A stretch of DNA of 46,143 nt from JBGTFE01 sp041747435 (lineage in GTDB: Bacteria; Acidobacteriota; Blastocatellia; Pyrinomonadales; Pyrinomonadaceae). Under the pieces are notes generated by a model. It did not search any database. It was not told the DNA's origin and was given only the letters and a program-made list of their open reading frames with translations. Positions 24,974 through 32,545 of this stretch are shown piece after piece (position 1 is the first letter of the stretch; every line of letters starts with the position of its first letter). The stretch is from contig JBGTFE010000116.1 in assembly GCA_041747435.1 (NCBI GenBank), positions 1 through 46,143 of the forward strand, given 5' to 3'. The translations under genes were made by a program, and so were the position numbers.

Positions 24974-25126
24974 ATGAATTTTCAAACAATAATCGTCGCG
25001 ATCATTCTTCTTCTCGCCGTTCTTTACGTCGGCAGAATGTTTTTACGCAAAACGAGATCGTTCTCGCCAAAAGGCGATTGCGGCAACGATTGCGGCTGCG
25101 ACACGAAAGTAAAATCTAACAATTAA
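24974..25126 (+). CDS. FeoB-associated Cys-rich membrane protein
   Basis: 50 residues: one membrane helix (residues 4-24, FQTIIVAIILLLAVLYVGRMF), a basic turn (RKTRSFSPKG) and a cytoplasmic cluster DCGNDCGCD with three closely spaced Cys. This is the layout of the FeoB-associated Cys-rich family, which is normally encoded right after feoB and may help Fe(II) transfer. The role is inferred from the family and position. The gene is separated from feoB by a palindrome, so RNA stability of the two parts of the operon might differ. Confidence 0.88.
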   Translation: MNFQTIIVAIILLLAVLYVGRMFLRKTRSFSPKGDCGNDCGCDTKVKSNN

Positions 25127-25234
25127 ACGGAGCGCGGGCAGCCTGCCCGCAATGAACGCATCGCGTTCAAAAAAATTCGGCGCAGAATTTAGATTGCTGA
25201 CGCAATCTTTGCAGGCTGGCAGCCCGCGCTCCGT
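25127..25234. repeat. Inverted repeat of the GGAGCGC family
   Basis: ACGGAGCGCGGGCAGCCTGC at the left pairs with GCAGGCTGGCAGCCCGCGCTCCGT-like sequence at the right. In the middle is the small palindrome TGAACGCATCGCGTTCA, which also occurs in the related element at 31978-32066. Confidence 0.8.
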
Positions 25235-25239
25235 TTCAA

Positions 25240-25620
25240 CTACGGCGTCGGCGCCTTCTTTGCTTTCGGGAGCTTTTCGATATGCGAAGCCGACGCCCAA
25301 TCGGCTAATTTTCCGGGATCGTTGCGAAAGATATTCGGTATGATCACAAGCAGCGTCCGCCGCGCCGTCAACGCCTGATCGATAATGCTGTCAACGGTCG
25401 CGTTGGCGTCGATGCGGTCACGGTTCGCGGTATCCTGCGCGTTGATCGCGCCTTCGAATTCGTCGACCATGGTTTGCAGATCGTCGCGGAACTTGACAGC
25501 CAGCCCGTAGCCAATAAAAAGCGCTTCGACTGCCTGCGAATCCGCGTGAAAAGCGCGCGCGGTTTCAAGTATGTAAGCATCATTTCGATTATTTGATGGA
25601 AGAAAGAATCTATAGTTCTT
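25240..25620 (-). pseudogene. 3' remnant of a hypothetical gene cut by a REP/transposase insertion
   Basis: The last about 120 residues look like the C-terminal half of a roughly 200-residue protein of a kind common in this type of genome: FLPSNNRNDAYILETARAFHADS, FIGYGLAVKFRDDL, IIPNIFRNDPGKLADWASASHIEK and a KKAPTP tail. Its function is unknown. The frame stays open further up to 25776, but from about 25620 it runs into palindromic repeat sequence (SPLATKKNY and beyond) that belongs to the transposase-associated repeats. The N-terminal half and a normal start are gone and were not found on the other side of the transposase. Judged to be a truncated, dead gene. Confidence 0.65.
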
Positions 25621-25624
25621 CTTT

Positions 25625-25808
25625 GTCGCCAACGGCGACCGACAATATAGCCTAGCGAGAATCGCTAGGTAACGATAATGAATAATGATCCGTCGCTGTA
25701 GGCGACGAACAAATGTTTTCAAATATTGCTCGCATTCAGCGAGCGGAAAATACGCCCGAGGTTCCCAGGGTTTCACCCTGGGCTATATTGTTTGTCGCCT
25801 TTGGCGAC
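25625..25808. repeat. REP-like palindrome cluster, left flank of the transposase
   Basis: Six short palindromes: 25625-25639 (GTCGCC-AAC-GGCGAC), 25651-25669 (CCTAGCGA-GAA-TCGCTAGG), 25691-25707, 25729-25744 (GCTCGC/GCGAGC), 25764-25782 (CCCAGGG/CCCTGGG) and 25794-25808. Two kinds alternate: a GTCGCC/GGCGAC type and variable types. Similar ones flank the other side of the transposase gene. Confidence 0.85.
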
Positions 25809-25831
25809 CTGCGTCTCGCACCGCGAACATT

Positions 25832-26281
25832 TCAATCCCAAACGTATTGCTCATCGTAATCGATCTCGTATTTGCTCAACAAAAGGTGAAATTCGTCTTG
25901 ATAATCCTGTTTTTTGTGGTGCTCTTTTTGCCGTCTAATGTAATTCATCACAGTTTCGACTTGCGATTGCCCGATTGAAAACGCTCCATATCCTTTCTGC
26001 CAATAAAAATCTTTGATTTCTTTGTCGCTCTTGATCCAGCTTGAACTGTTGCGTTTGACGTCGCCGATCAGTTCCGGAATATCACTTTTTTTGGGCAAAG
26101 AAACCAATAAATGAACATGATTTGCCGTGCCATTGGCAATTATCAATTTTGCGCGATTGTTTTCGACGATTCCGTGCATATAACCGAATAGATCGTTTTC
26201 AATCTCGGGCGTGATCAAGTCAGCCCGATTCTTTGTCGAGAAAACAATGTGAGCAAACATTTTGAATAAAGATTGCGGCAT
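25832..26281 (-). mobile_element. REP-associated tyrosine transposase (RAYT, Y1 family of IS200/IS605)
   Basis: 149-residue single-strand transposase. It begins MPQSLFKMFAHIVFSTKNR, has the HUH motif in NHVHLLVSLP, the KRNSSSWIK helix, WQKGYGAFSI and the catalytic Tyr in VMNYIRRQKEHH. Such enzymes bind and cut hairpins in single-stranded DNA. The ATG at 26281 is favoured since the family always begins just before the HIVFSTKNR block; the open frame to 26575 runs through palindromic repeats and is not protein. The element has palindromes on both sides but no partner TnpB gene, as expected for domesticated RAYTs that spread REP sequences. Whether it is active is unknown; the catalytic residues are intact. 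Confidence 0.92.
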
Positions 26282-26290
26282 TTTTTTGTT

Positions 26291-26480
26291 CGTCGCCTTC
26301 AGCGACGCGTTACTTTTTCGTTTCACTTCCCAGCGATTCTCGCTGGGAAACGTAACAATAAAAATATCCGTCGCTGAAGGCGACGAACGACCTGTTGCTC
26401 GCCTACAGCGATTCGCGTAATATTTGGGCGAAGTTCCCAGCGATTCTCGCCGGGCTTTACTGTTAGTCGCCTTCGGCGAC
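26291..26480. repeat. REP-like palindrome cluster, right flank of the transposase
   Basis: Palindromes at 26291-26307 (CGTCGC/GCGACG), 26327-26349 (TTCCCAGCGA-TTC-TCGCTGGGAA), 26369-26385, 26433-26454 (imperfect) and 26466-26480 (GTCGCC-TTC-GGCGAC). The same two word types as on the left flank. 26481-26669 shows nothing recognisable. Confidence 0.85.
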
Positions 26481-26669
26481 AATCCGGCGTCGAGCGGACG
26501 CAATTCAACCGTTGGGCAAGAAGCGTCCAATGGAAAAGAATTTTGGAATTGAGAGTTCCGAAGTTCATTGTTCAAACTGAGTTCGGCGTTAATTTTTACG
26601 AGTTTTTATTTTTTACTCTCTTTTTTGCGGTAAGTCAAGAAATATCCGCGCGTTCACGGCGTGTCTTTG

Positions 26670-27125
26670 TCATTCCGGTTTTGCGTCTTCGGGCTTGTCG
26701 CTTTTGAGCATAAACTGCGACCAGTTCATATTTTCCTTGGCGAGCAATGTTTCGACGTTTTGGACGAGCAGGTCGAAGCGGTCTTTGCCCGCGTAAGGTC
26801 CGACTTCGGTTTCGTATAGGAATTTTTCGCGTTCGAGATTCTCGCGCATCCGGCGGTATTCGATCCAGTTTTCGCGATGGCGTCCGAGCGATGAAATGCC
26901 GGTGGCGATCGTAACGATCACACCAAGCGCGCCAACGGCGATCGTGGCGGACAAACGATAGTAATCGGTGCTAAACGCAAGCGCGCTCAGAAACGGGATG
27001 AGCGAGGCGGCGATTATTTGAAGAATGCGAAGCGTTTTATAGATGTATCGGTTTAGACGGCTATAGCGGTTGTACCAGTCGATCTCGCGTTCGAGGCGTT
27101 CGCTGATGTATTCTTCGCGGTTCAT
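26670..27125 (-). CDS. SLATT/DUF4231-type two-helix membrane protein
   Basis: 151 residues. An N-terminal charged helix (YISERLEREIDWYNRYSRLNRY) leads to two membrane helices (about 35-50 and 60-78: LQIIAASLIPFLSAL and LSATIAVGALGVIVTIATGI) and then a long cytoplasmic helix (GRHRENWIEYRRMRENLEREKFLYE) ending in an acidic/Lys tail. This is the DUF4231/SLATT arrangement. Proteins of this fold are proposed pore-forming effectors when joined to nucleotide-sensing defence genes; here it stands alone, without such a partner, so a defence role is only a possibility. It ends with LLVQNVETLLAKENMNWSQFM. Confidence 0.85.
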   Translation of the reverse strand: MNREEYISERLEREIDWYNRYSRLNRYIYKTLRILQIIAASLIPFLSALAFSTDYYRLSATIAVGALGVIVTIATGISSLGRHRENWIEYRRMRENLEREKFLYETEVGPYAGKDRFDLLVQNVETLLAKENMNWSQFMLKSDKPEDAKPE

Positions 27126-27216
27126 AGGGTTTCTAAGTTTTACTCCATTTGCCGAATGCAGTCAAGAACGTTTCGCCGGAAGAAATGAACCATGAGAGCA
27201 CAATAAAACAGATGAG

Positions 27217-27249
27217 TTTTTCGTGTTATCTGGTGTTATTTCGTGGTTA
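27217..27249. repeat. Half-copy of the ACCACGAAA palindrome family
   Basis: TTTTTCGTGTTATCTGGTGT to TTTCGTGGTTA matches one arm of the palindromes at 14432 and 29292. It provides the stop codon (27247-27249) of the minus-strand DUF2784 gene. The rest of 27126-27216 is unremarkable. Confidence 0.65.
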
Positions 27250-27612
27250 GACCGTTTTCGCAGACCGGCGAAAGACGTAAAAATACACGATGGCGTTAAA
27301 CACTATCAGCAAAACGCCGAGCAGATATTGCGTTTGCGCCGACATTTGCCAGTAAAGCGCGGCGGAGGCGTAATGCTCGATAAATCCGCCATCGTAACCG
27401 GCTTCGCCGCCTAAATTTCGAAAGTGATTTTCTAACGTCGTGAGTGGGCAAATTTGTCCGAAAAATTCGATAAAAATTCCCCAAACGAGCGCCGGAAAAT
27501 GCAGCCAGATGAAAAAACGGCGGAGCAAAACGAGCAATCCGCCGAATATCACAAAAAGAACGAAAAGAAGATGTGCGAGAAGTGTAATATCGGCAAGAAG
27601 GCGATAGATCAT
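27247..27612 (-). CDS. DUF2784-family membrane protein
   Basis: 121 residues, with three to four membrane helices: YRLLADITLLAHLLFVLFVIFGGLLVLL, FPALVWGIFIEFFG, and YLLGVLLIVFNAIVYFYVF. The central CPLTTLENHFRNLGGEAGYDGGFIEHY is the recognisable DUF2784 block (Cys-Pro-Leu-Thr followed by the E..R and G-FI-HY elements). Role unknown; members are small inner-membrane proteins. Its TAA lies inside a dispersed repeat, so the C-terminus may have been trimmed by the repeat. It is 35 bp downstream of a secreted-protein gene on the same strand. Confidence 0.9.
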   Translation of the reverse strand: MIYRLLADITLLAHLLFVLFVIFGGLLVLLRRFFIWLHFPALVWGIFIEFFGQICPLTTLENHFRNLGGEAGYDGGFIEHYASAALYWQMSAQTQYLLGVLLIVFNAIVYFYVFRRSAKTV

Positions 27613-27647
27613 AGCCGTTTGGATTTTAGAAAAAAGATTTGCCGCGC

Positions 27648-28187
27648 TTAATCAATTACTTTTTTGAAAGACCATTTATAAGTGTATTTGCCGTCGCGCC
27701 CGCTGCCCTTCATCGATAAACCGCCGTAGGGAAGCGTTCCCGTATTGACGCGCAACTTCCAGACGCCGTTCGGGTTCACGCGCAGCACTTCGGTTTCAGT
27801 AAGTGTAACTTTTCTGGTATTGCGGTCGATTACGCCGGTCATCGCAATCTCAAACCCTTCGCCCCAAAACATTTTGCCGTAGAAAGTGTCGCCCTCGAAT
27901 TTTTCGATTTCAAGTGTGCAGTCCACATCGCTGTAACGCCCTGTCCAGCTACCGCTCATATTGGCGATTTCCCAGTCGGCAACTGGCGCGTCGGGAATTT
28001 TCTTGTTTTTCGATTTTACGGTTATGTTGGTTTTGGCGTCCGTTTTGGGCTTAGTTTTAGCAGGTGACGGAGTCGGAGTCGGAGTGGTCTTTCCGCTTCC
28101 GCCCTGCGCATTTGCGACGATGCTGCCCGCGAAAAATATCGCAAGAAACAAAATAACGGGAATAACAATGTGTTTCGATTTTTTCAT
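27648..28187 (-). CDS. Secreted protein, function unknown
   Basis: 179 residues with signal HIVIPVILFLAIFFAGSIVANAQ, then a Thr/Pro/Lys-rich linker (about 30-65), then a beta-rich C-terminal domain: MSGSWTGRYSDVDCTLEIEKFEGDTFYGKMFWGEGFEIAMTG, VTLTETEVLRV and GKYTYKWSFKKV. The end resembles small secreted beta-barrel domains (for example DUF2147-like), but I cannot assign it safely. It stands between lpxD (upstream) and the DUF2784 gene with 60 and 35 bp gaps. GAGATTAGG precedes the ATG. Confidence 0.82.
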   Translation of the reverse strand: MKKSKHIVIPVILFLAIFFAGSIVANAQGGSGKTTPTPTPSPAKTKPKTDAKTNITVKSKNKKIPDAPVADWEIANMSGSWTGRYSDVDCTLEIEKFEGDTFYGKMFWGEGFEIAMTGVIDRNTRKVTLTETEVLRVNPNGVWKLRVNTGTLPYGGLSMKGSGRDGKYTYKWSFKKVID

Positions 28188-28219
28188 AAGCCTAATCTCT
28201 CATCAAAGGTTTCTCAGAT

Positions 28220-29239
28220 TTACTTTTTGAGTTCCTCGATCTGCCGTTTCAATTCCTTAACTTCTTCCTTTAGGCGCGCAATGCCTTTTAGATGCGCATT
28301 TTGGCGCTTGTAATCGTCGAGTTTTTGAACCGGCGTTCCCCACCAAACGCCTTCGCGGACGATCTTGCCCGGCAAAACTCCGGCTTGCGAGCCGATGATC
28401 GCGCCGCTCAAAACGCGCGCGTGATCGCCCATTCCAACCTGTCCGCCGATAACGCAGTCGTCTTCGATAACGGTCGAGCCCGAAATTCCGGTTTGCGATG
28501 CGATCACGACGCGTTTTCCGATTGAAACGTTGTGCGCGATCTGGACAAGATTGTCGATCTTTGTGCCTTCGCCGATGCGCGTTTCGCCCAATGCGCCGCG
28601 GTCGATACAAGTGTTGGCGCCGATCTCTACGTTGTCTTCGATCACAACGCTGCCGATTTGCGGGAATTTCACATAACCGTTCGCGCCATCGCGAACATAA
28701 CCGAATCCGTCCGCGCCGATAACGACTCCGGCGTGCAGGATCACGCGGTTTCCGATCATGCAGCCGTCCTCGATGAAAACATTCGAATGAATGACGCAAT
28801 TCGCGCCGATTCGGACGTTATCGCCGATCTTTGCGCCCGCTCGGATTTGCGTTCCGGCACCGATCTCCGTGTCTTCGCCGATGCAAACAAACGCTCCGAT
28901 AAAAACGTCTTTTCCGATCTTTGCGGTTTCGGCGATTTTTGCGGTTTTGTGAATTTCAGGCGCGCGATTTTTCGGCGGGTGAAGAATTTCCGCGATTTTT
29001 GCGACGGCAAGCTTTGGATCGTATACGCGAATGATCGGGAAATGAACTTCTGCGTTGAAATTTTCCGGAACGAACACACACGATGCTTTTGTCTCGAATA
29101 AATTCGCTGATTCAATTTTTTCGATAAATGAGATCTCGCCGGTTTGGGCGGTGTCGAGCGCGGCGACGCGAGAAATTTCCGTTTCGGGACTTCCGGTCAA
29201 ATTTCCGTCGACGATTTCGGCGATTTGCGCGATATTCAT
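28220..29239 (-). CDS. lpxD: UDP-3-O-(3-hydroxyacyl)glucosamine N-acyltransferase
   Basis: Third step of lipid A synthesis: transfers a hydroxyacyl chain from ACP to UDP-3-O-acylglucosamine. 339 residues: N-terminal uridine-binding part (LTGSPETEISRVAALDTAQTGEISFI), then about ten left-handed hexapeptide repeats (IGKDVFIGAFVCIGEDTEIGAG and on), GADGFGY, the catalytic His in LVQIAHNVSIG and the GGQVGMGDH block, then a C-terminal coiled coil (RLKEEVKELKRQIEELKK). The start ATG 29239 (MNIAQIAEIVDG) is chosen since the frame upstream (to 29317) is encoded by a dispersed repeat. No ribosome site is visible. It proves a lipid A-type outer membrane, or at least its pathway. Confidence 0.96.
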   Translation of the reverse strand: MNIAQIAEIVDGNLTGSPETEISRVAALDTAQTGEISFIEKIESANLFETKASCVFVPENFNAEVHFPIIRVYDPKLAVAKIAEILHPPKNRAPEIHKTAKIAETAKIGKDVFIGAFVCIGEDTEIGAGTQIRAGAKIGDNVRIGANCVIHSNVFIEDGCMIGNRVILHAGVVIGADGFGYVRDGANGYVKFPQIGSVVIEDNVEIGANTCIDRGALGETRIGEGTKIDNLVQIAHNVSIGKRVVIASQTGISGSTVIEDDCVIGGQVGMGDHARVLSGAIIGSQAGVLPGKIVREGVWWGTPVQKLDDYKRQNAHLKGIARLKEEVKELKRQIEELKK

Positions 29240-29291
29240 TTGAAAGAATTGTTGTTCGCAGCGGCAAGTTTTGTCAAATCGGAAAGAATTT

Positions 29292-29354
29292 AACCACGAA
29301 ACCACGCGAAAAAACACGAAATTAAGATCGTGTTGTTTGTGTTTCTTCGTTTTA
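29292..29354. repeat. ACCACGAAA-family palindrome upstream of lpxD
   Basis: AACCACGAAACCACGCGAAA on the left and TCGTGTTGTTTGTGTTTCTTCG on the right form an imperfect hairpin. Related in sequence to the elements at 14432 and 27217. Confidence 0.6.
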
Positions 29355-29372
29355 TGTTTTGGTCAAAACGTT

Positions 29373-29660
29373 TTAGGTTTTCCGATTTTCGACGCTGTTG
29401 ACGGCAGTTTGAACAAAAACTTCGATGCCTTCGATCTCAAAACCGTGTTCGCGAACCATTCGTTTCAGGATCGGAGCGCTTTCGCTGTCGAGAAAATGGA
29501 GATCGGCGAGGTCGAGCGTTAAATTCCGTCCGTTTTGCCCACGCATATCGAGCGCTATCTTTTCGAGCAAAATTGCGTCTTCGACGGTCATTTCGCCCTC
29601 GACATGCAACAGACGTTTTCCGCGTTCGGTGTCTTCGATTTCTGTGATCGTTGTCGGCAT
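29373..29660 (-). CDS. STAS-domain protein
   Basis: 95 residues with the anti-sigma-antagonist (STAS) layout: ERGKRLLHVEGEMTVEDAILLEKIALDMRG, NLTLDLADLHFLDSESAPILKRMV and a terminal strand with FEIEGIEVFVQTAV. In SpoIIAA-type proteins a Ser following the conserved Asp is phosphorylated; here LDSESAP offers it. The usual partner kinase (anti-sigma factor) is not nearby. It could be a regulator of sigma activity or a structural STAS unit. Start at ATG 29660; a dispersed repeat lies between it and lpxD. Confidence 0.8.
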   Translation of the reverse strand: MPTTITEIEDTERGKRLLHVEGEMTVEDAILLEKIALDMRGQNGRNLTLDLADLHFLDSESAPILKRMVREHGFEIEGIEVFVQTAVNSVENRKT

Positions 29661-29702
29661 TTCGTTTTTAATACGCAGTTTAAATGGAAAAGTTTAGAAA
29701 GG

Positions 29703-29737
29703 AAGGCTTCGTTTTCGGTTTTCCAAGACGAAGCCTT
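29703..29737. other. Orphan hairpin
   Basis: AAGGCTTCGT (29703-29712) pairs perfectly with ACGAAGCCTT (29728-29737). It looks like a terminator stem with weak T-tracts, but no gene ends next to it. The stretch 29661-29913 holds nothing else I can name. Confidence 0.6.
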
Positions 29738-29913
29738 TTCTTGCGGTAAAAAGTGAGGCGGGTAATCTGAGGATTTTGTGATTGCGTTTCGCGTTTTATC
29801 GCGTGCATTTCTTAGGATGAAAACTTTGCGCTCGGGGATTTCCGTCAACCACCGCCGAATGTAAAGATTTGTAAAAGCCCGCGCGAAATGAAAGATTTTG
29901 ACGTAGAATCGTA

Positions 29914-30609
29914 ATGTTTATGAATCAAATACTCTTGATCGACGACGACGAAGAGCTTTGCGAACTCGTTTCGGAATTTTTGAGCGTCGAAGGTTTTGAT
30001 ATCGAAGCCGTTCACGACGGCGCCGAAGGATTGGAAAAAGCGCTTTCCGAAGATTTTGATCTTGCGATATTGGATGTAATGCTGCCGAAAATGAACGGAT
30101 TTGACGTTTTGAGAAATTTGCGCGAAACATCGCGGCTTCCGGTTTTGATGTTGACGGCGCGCGGCGACGACACCGAGCGGATCGTCGGACTCGAAACCGG
30201 CGCGGACGATTATCTGCCGAAACCGTTCAATCCGCGCGAGCTTGTGGCGCGAATTCGCGCGGTGCTTCGCAGAATTTCCGAAACCGGCGACAAATTCAGG
30301 GGCGAAAAAATTCAGGTCGAAGACGTCGAAATTTCAATTTCCGCGCGTTCGGCAAAACGCGGCGGCGAAGACTTGAATCTTACATCGGTCGAATTTGACT
30401 TGCTCGCAGCGCTGCTTCGTGAAGCCGGGATGATCATAAAAAAAGAAGATCTGAGCGAAACGGTTCTAGACAGAAAACTTTCGCCGTTTGACCGCAGTTT
30501 GGATATGCATATCAGCAATCTTCGAAAAAAACTCGGCGCGCGTGCGGGCGGCGAAGAACGAATTAAGACGATTCGATCGGTTGGATACATCTATACTTTG
30601 GATACGTAA
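29914..30609 (+). CDS. OmpR/CpxR-type response regulator
   Basis: 231 residues. The receiver (1-120) has the acidic pair in IDDDEE, the phosphorylated Asp54 in LAILDVMLPKMNG, the Thr of LMLTARGDD and Lys103 in YLPKPF. The DNA-binding winged helix (about 135-230) has the usual DLNLTSVEFDLLAALLREAG and SLDMHISNLRKKLG blocks and a RSVGYIY end. The pattern fits the CpxR branch, which responds to envelope stress in enterobacteria. The start may be ATG 29914 or 29920, six bases later (MNQILLID); neither has a clear ribosome site. The histidine kinase gene follows with no gap. Confidence 0.95.
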   Translation: MFMNQILLIDDDEELCELVSEFLSVEGFDIEAVHDGAEGLEKALSEDFDLAILDVMLPKMNGFDVLRNLRETSRLPVLMLTARGDDTERIVGLETGADDYLPKPFNPRELVARIRAVLRRISETGDKFRGEKIQVEDVEISISARSAKRGGEDLNLTSVEFDLLAALLREAGMIIKKEDLSETVLDRKLSPFDRSLDMHISNLRKKLGARAGGEERIKTIRSVGYIYTLDT

Positions 30610-31974
30610 ATGAGTTTATTTCTTAAAATTTTTCTTTGGTTTTGGCTTTCGATTGCGTTGGTCGTCGCGGCGCTCACGATTGTTCATTGGTCAACGCAAA
30701 CCGAGCCGCTTGTGCGCCAATGGCAGATCTTTGTCGGCGAAGCCGTAAATACGAATTCGCAGACGGCGGTGCAGATATTTGAAAATGAAGGCAAGCAAGG
30801 TTTGGAAGAATATCTAAATCGGATCAGCAATCCGGAACGCGTAAACGCCGTCGGTTTTTTTGACGGAAATTTGCAGCAGGTCGCCGGAAACGAGATTTCC
30901 CCAGAAGCCCGAAATTTAGCGACAGCGGCGCTGGCAAGCGACGTAGTGGAAATGCATCGGCTGCCGGAACAAACCTTGGCGGCGCGGAAAATCAAAAGCA
31001 AGACCGACGAGAATTATGTTTATGTGATCCAATATCGCCGCCCGCAGCAGACAACTTTGCTAACCGAGATCACGAATAGAATTCCGCAAATTCTCGCAGT
31101 AATTTTTGCCGCCGGACTCGGCTGTTACGGTCTGGCGCGCTATCTTTCGTCGCCGATCGGAAAACTTAGAAAGGCGACGAAAAAATTTGCCGACGGCGAC
31201 CTGCACACGCGCGTCGCGCCTGAGATCGGAAACCGTCGCGACGAACTTGCCCGGCTGGCGAAAGATTTTGATGAAATGGCGGAAAGGATTGAGTCGCTGC
31301 TTTCCTCGCAAAAACGTCTTACGCAGGATATTTCGCACGAGCTTCGCTCGCCGCTCGCCCGTTTGAATGTCGCGCTCGAGCTTGCCAAGCAAAAATCCGA
31401 CAGCGAATCGACTGCGCCGATCTTTGAAAGGATCGAAAACGAATCGAATCGTCTGAACGAAATGATCGGAAGGCTTTTGACGCTTTCAAAATTAGAGACC
31501 GGCGCTCCGGATTTTACCAAAAGCGAAGTAAAACTGAGCGCTCTTGTCGAAAATATTGCGGCTGATGCCGATTTTGAAGCGCAGGCGAAAAGCAAATCGG
31601 TTCGGCTTTTGGAAAACCAGGATTGCACCGTTTTGGGAAGCGAAAATCTGTTGCGCAGCGCGGTCGAAAATGTTTTGCGAAACGCCGTTCGCTATACAAA
31701 GGAAGCGACCACGGTCGAGATATCGGTTGCAAAGCGAAACGGAAATGCAGAGATCGTCGTTCGTGATTTTGGCGGCGGCATTCCGGAAGAGGAGCTTGAA
31801 AATATCTTTCGTCCTTTTTATCGCGTCGGCGAAGCGCGCGAGCGCAAAACCGGCGGCATCGGTCTCGGTTTGGCGATCGCAGAGCGCGCGGTCCATGCTC
31901 ATAAAGGCACGATCACCGCAAAAAACGCCGAAAACGGACTGATCGTCGAGATAAGGCTGCCGATGGCAGCATAA
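30610..31974 (+). CDS. CpxA-like sensor histidine kinase
   Basis: 454-residue membrane kinase that pairs with the upstream regulator. Membrane helix 1 (about 7-26), a periplasmic sensor of about 130 residues, membrane helix 2 (about 158-178, IPQILAVIFAAGLGCYGLARYL), a HAMP linker (LRKATKKFADGDLHTRV), then the HisKA box with phosphorylated His243 in DISHELRSPLARL. The ATP-binding domain has N in ENVLRNAVRY, DFGGGIP, FRPFYRV and GGIGLGLAIAERAV. The sensor domain has the length and placement of CpxA, but the signal is unknown. ATG starts directly after the TAA of the regulator. Confidence 0.95.
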   Translation: MSLFLKIFLWFWLSIALVVAALTIVHWSTQTEPLVRQWQIFVGEAVNTNSQTAVQIFENEGKQGLEEYLNRISNPERVNAVGFFDGNLQQVAGNEISPEARNLATAALASDVVEMHRLPEQTLAARKIKSKTDENYVYVIQYRRPQQTTLLTEITNRIPQILAVIFAAGLGCYGLARYLSSPIGKLRKATKKFADGDLHTRVAPEIGNRRDELARLAKDFDEMAERIESLLSSQKRLTQDISHELRSPLARLNVALELAKQKSDSESTAPIFERIENESNRLNEMIGRLLTLSKLETGAPDFTKSEVKLSALVENIAADADFEAQAKSKSVRLLENQDCTVLGSENLLRSAVENVLRNAVRYTKEATTVEISVAKRNGNAEIVVRDFGGGIPEEELENIFRPFYRVGEARERKTGGIGLGLAIAERAVHAHKGTITAKNAENGLIVEIRLPMAA

Positions 31975-31977
31975 ACG

Positions 31978-32066
31978 GAGCGCCGGCATCTTGGCGGCAA
32001 ACATCGCTCACGGACGTCAAATTCGTGAACGCATCGCGTTCATTGCCGTCAGGCTGACGGCGTTCC
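31978..32066. repeat. Inverted repeat of the GGAGCGC family
   Basis: GGAGCGCCGGCATCTTGGCG at the left and CGTCAGGCTGACGGCGTTCC at the right, with the shared inner palindrome TGAACGCATCGCGTTCA. The right end (32049-32066) also encodes the last residues of the minus-strand membrane protein. Confidence 0.75.
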
Positions 32067-32432
32067 ATTGTTTTTACGCGCGTTTATGAAAGACTGAATG
32101 CTCAAAATAACGTGAAAAAGACAGATCACCGCCATCGCAATTTGCGAGATGACCGGGGCAGAAAGCTCGAACGCGGCGATCTTTGAAAGAATTCGTCCCG
32201 CGGGCAGAATAAATCCGATCAATGCGATGGCGACTGCCGCGTGCATCAGATGTTTACGCAAGTTTTCCTTCGCTTTTGCGACCAATCCGAGAATCAACAG
32301 TACGATTCCGAAAAATGCGGGAATCAGCGCGGTCAAACCCTTGACGGCGCCGACGCTGTTCAGAGCAAAAACATAACCGATGATTCCAACCAGAATAAGA
32401 AAAAATCCCGCGATAATTGAGTGTGTAGGCAT
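32049..32432 (-). CDS. Four-helix small membrane protein, function unknown
   Basis: 127 residues with four hydrophobic helices: HSIIAGFFLILVGIIGYVFAL, LTALIPAFFGIVLLILGLVA, LMHAAVAIALIGFILPAG and ISQIAMAVICLFHVILSI. Loops are short, with a KAKENLRKH segment between helices 2 and 3. GGAG lies nine bases before the ATG. The last residues (NNGTPSA) and the stop are formed by a dispersed repeat. I know the kind only as a small conserved membrane protein and assign no role. It opens a minus-strand block and lies downstream of the TPR gene. Confidence 0.82.
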   Translation of the reverse strand: MPTHSIIAGFFLILVGIIGYVFALNSVGAVKGLTALIPAFFGIVLLILGLVAKAKENLRKHLMHAAVAIALIGFILPAGRILSKIAAFELSAPVISQIAMAVICLFHVILSIQSFINARKNNGTPSA

Positions 32433-32468
32433 AGTTTCAGTCTCCGAAATAAATTAGTTTACCAGTTA

Positions 32469-32537
32469 AAAAAATAAACCACTAAATAACGCGAAGCAAA
32501 ACGAAAATTCATTTAGTGTTATTTACCGGTTTATTTT
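32469..32537. repeat. Palindrome related to the ACCACGAAA family
   Basis: AAAATAAACCACTAAATAAC (left, 32471-32490) and GTTATTTACCGGTTTATTTT (right) form an imperfect hairpin between the TPR gene and the membrane protein gene. Confidence 0.6.
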
Positions 32538-32545
32538 CTTTGCGT

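Noticed and set aside
29588..29848. An 86-residue minus-strand frame over the orphan hairpin
   Set aside because: It overlaps the STAS gene in another frame, crosses the hairpin and has no recognisable domain.
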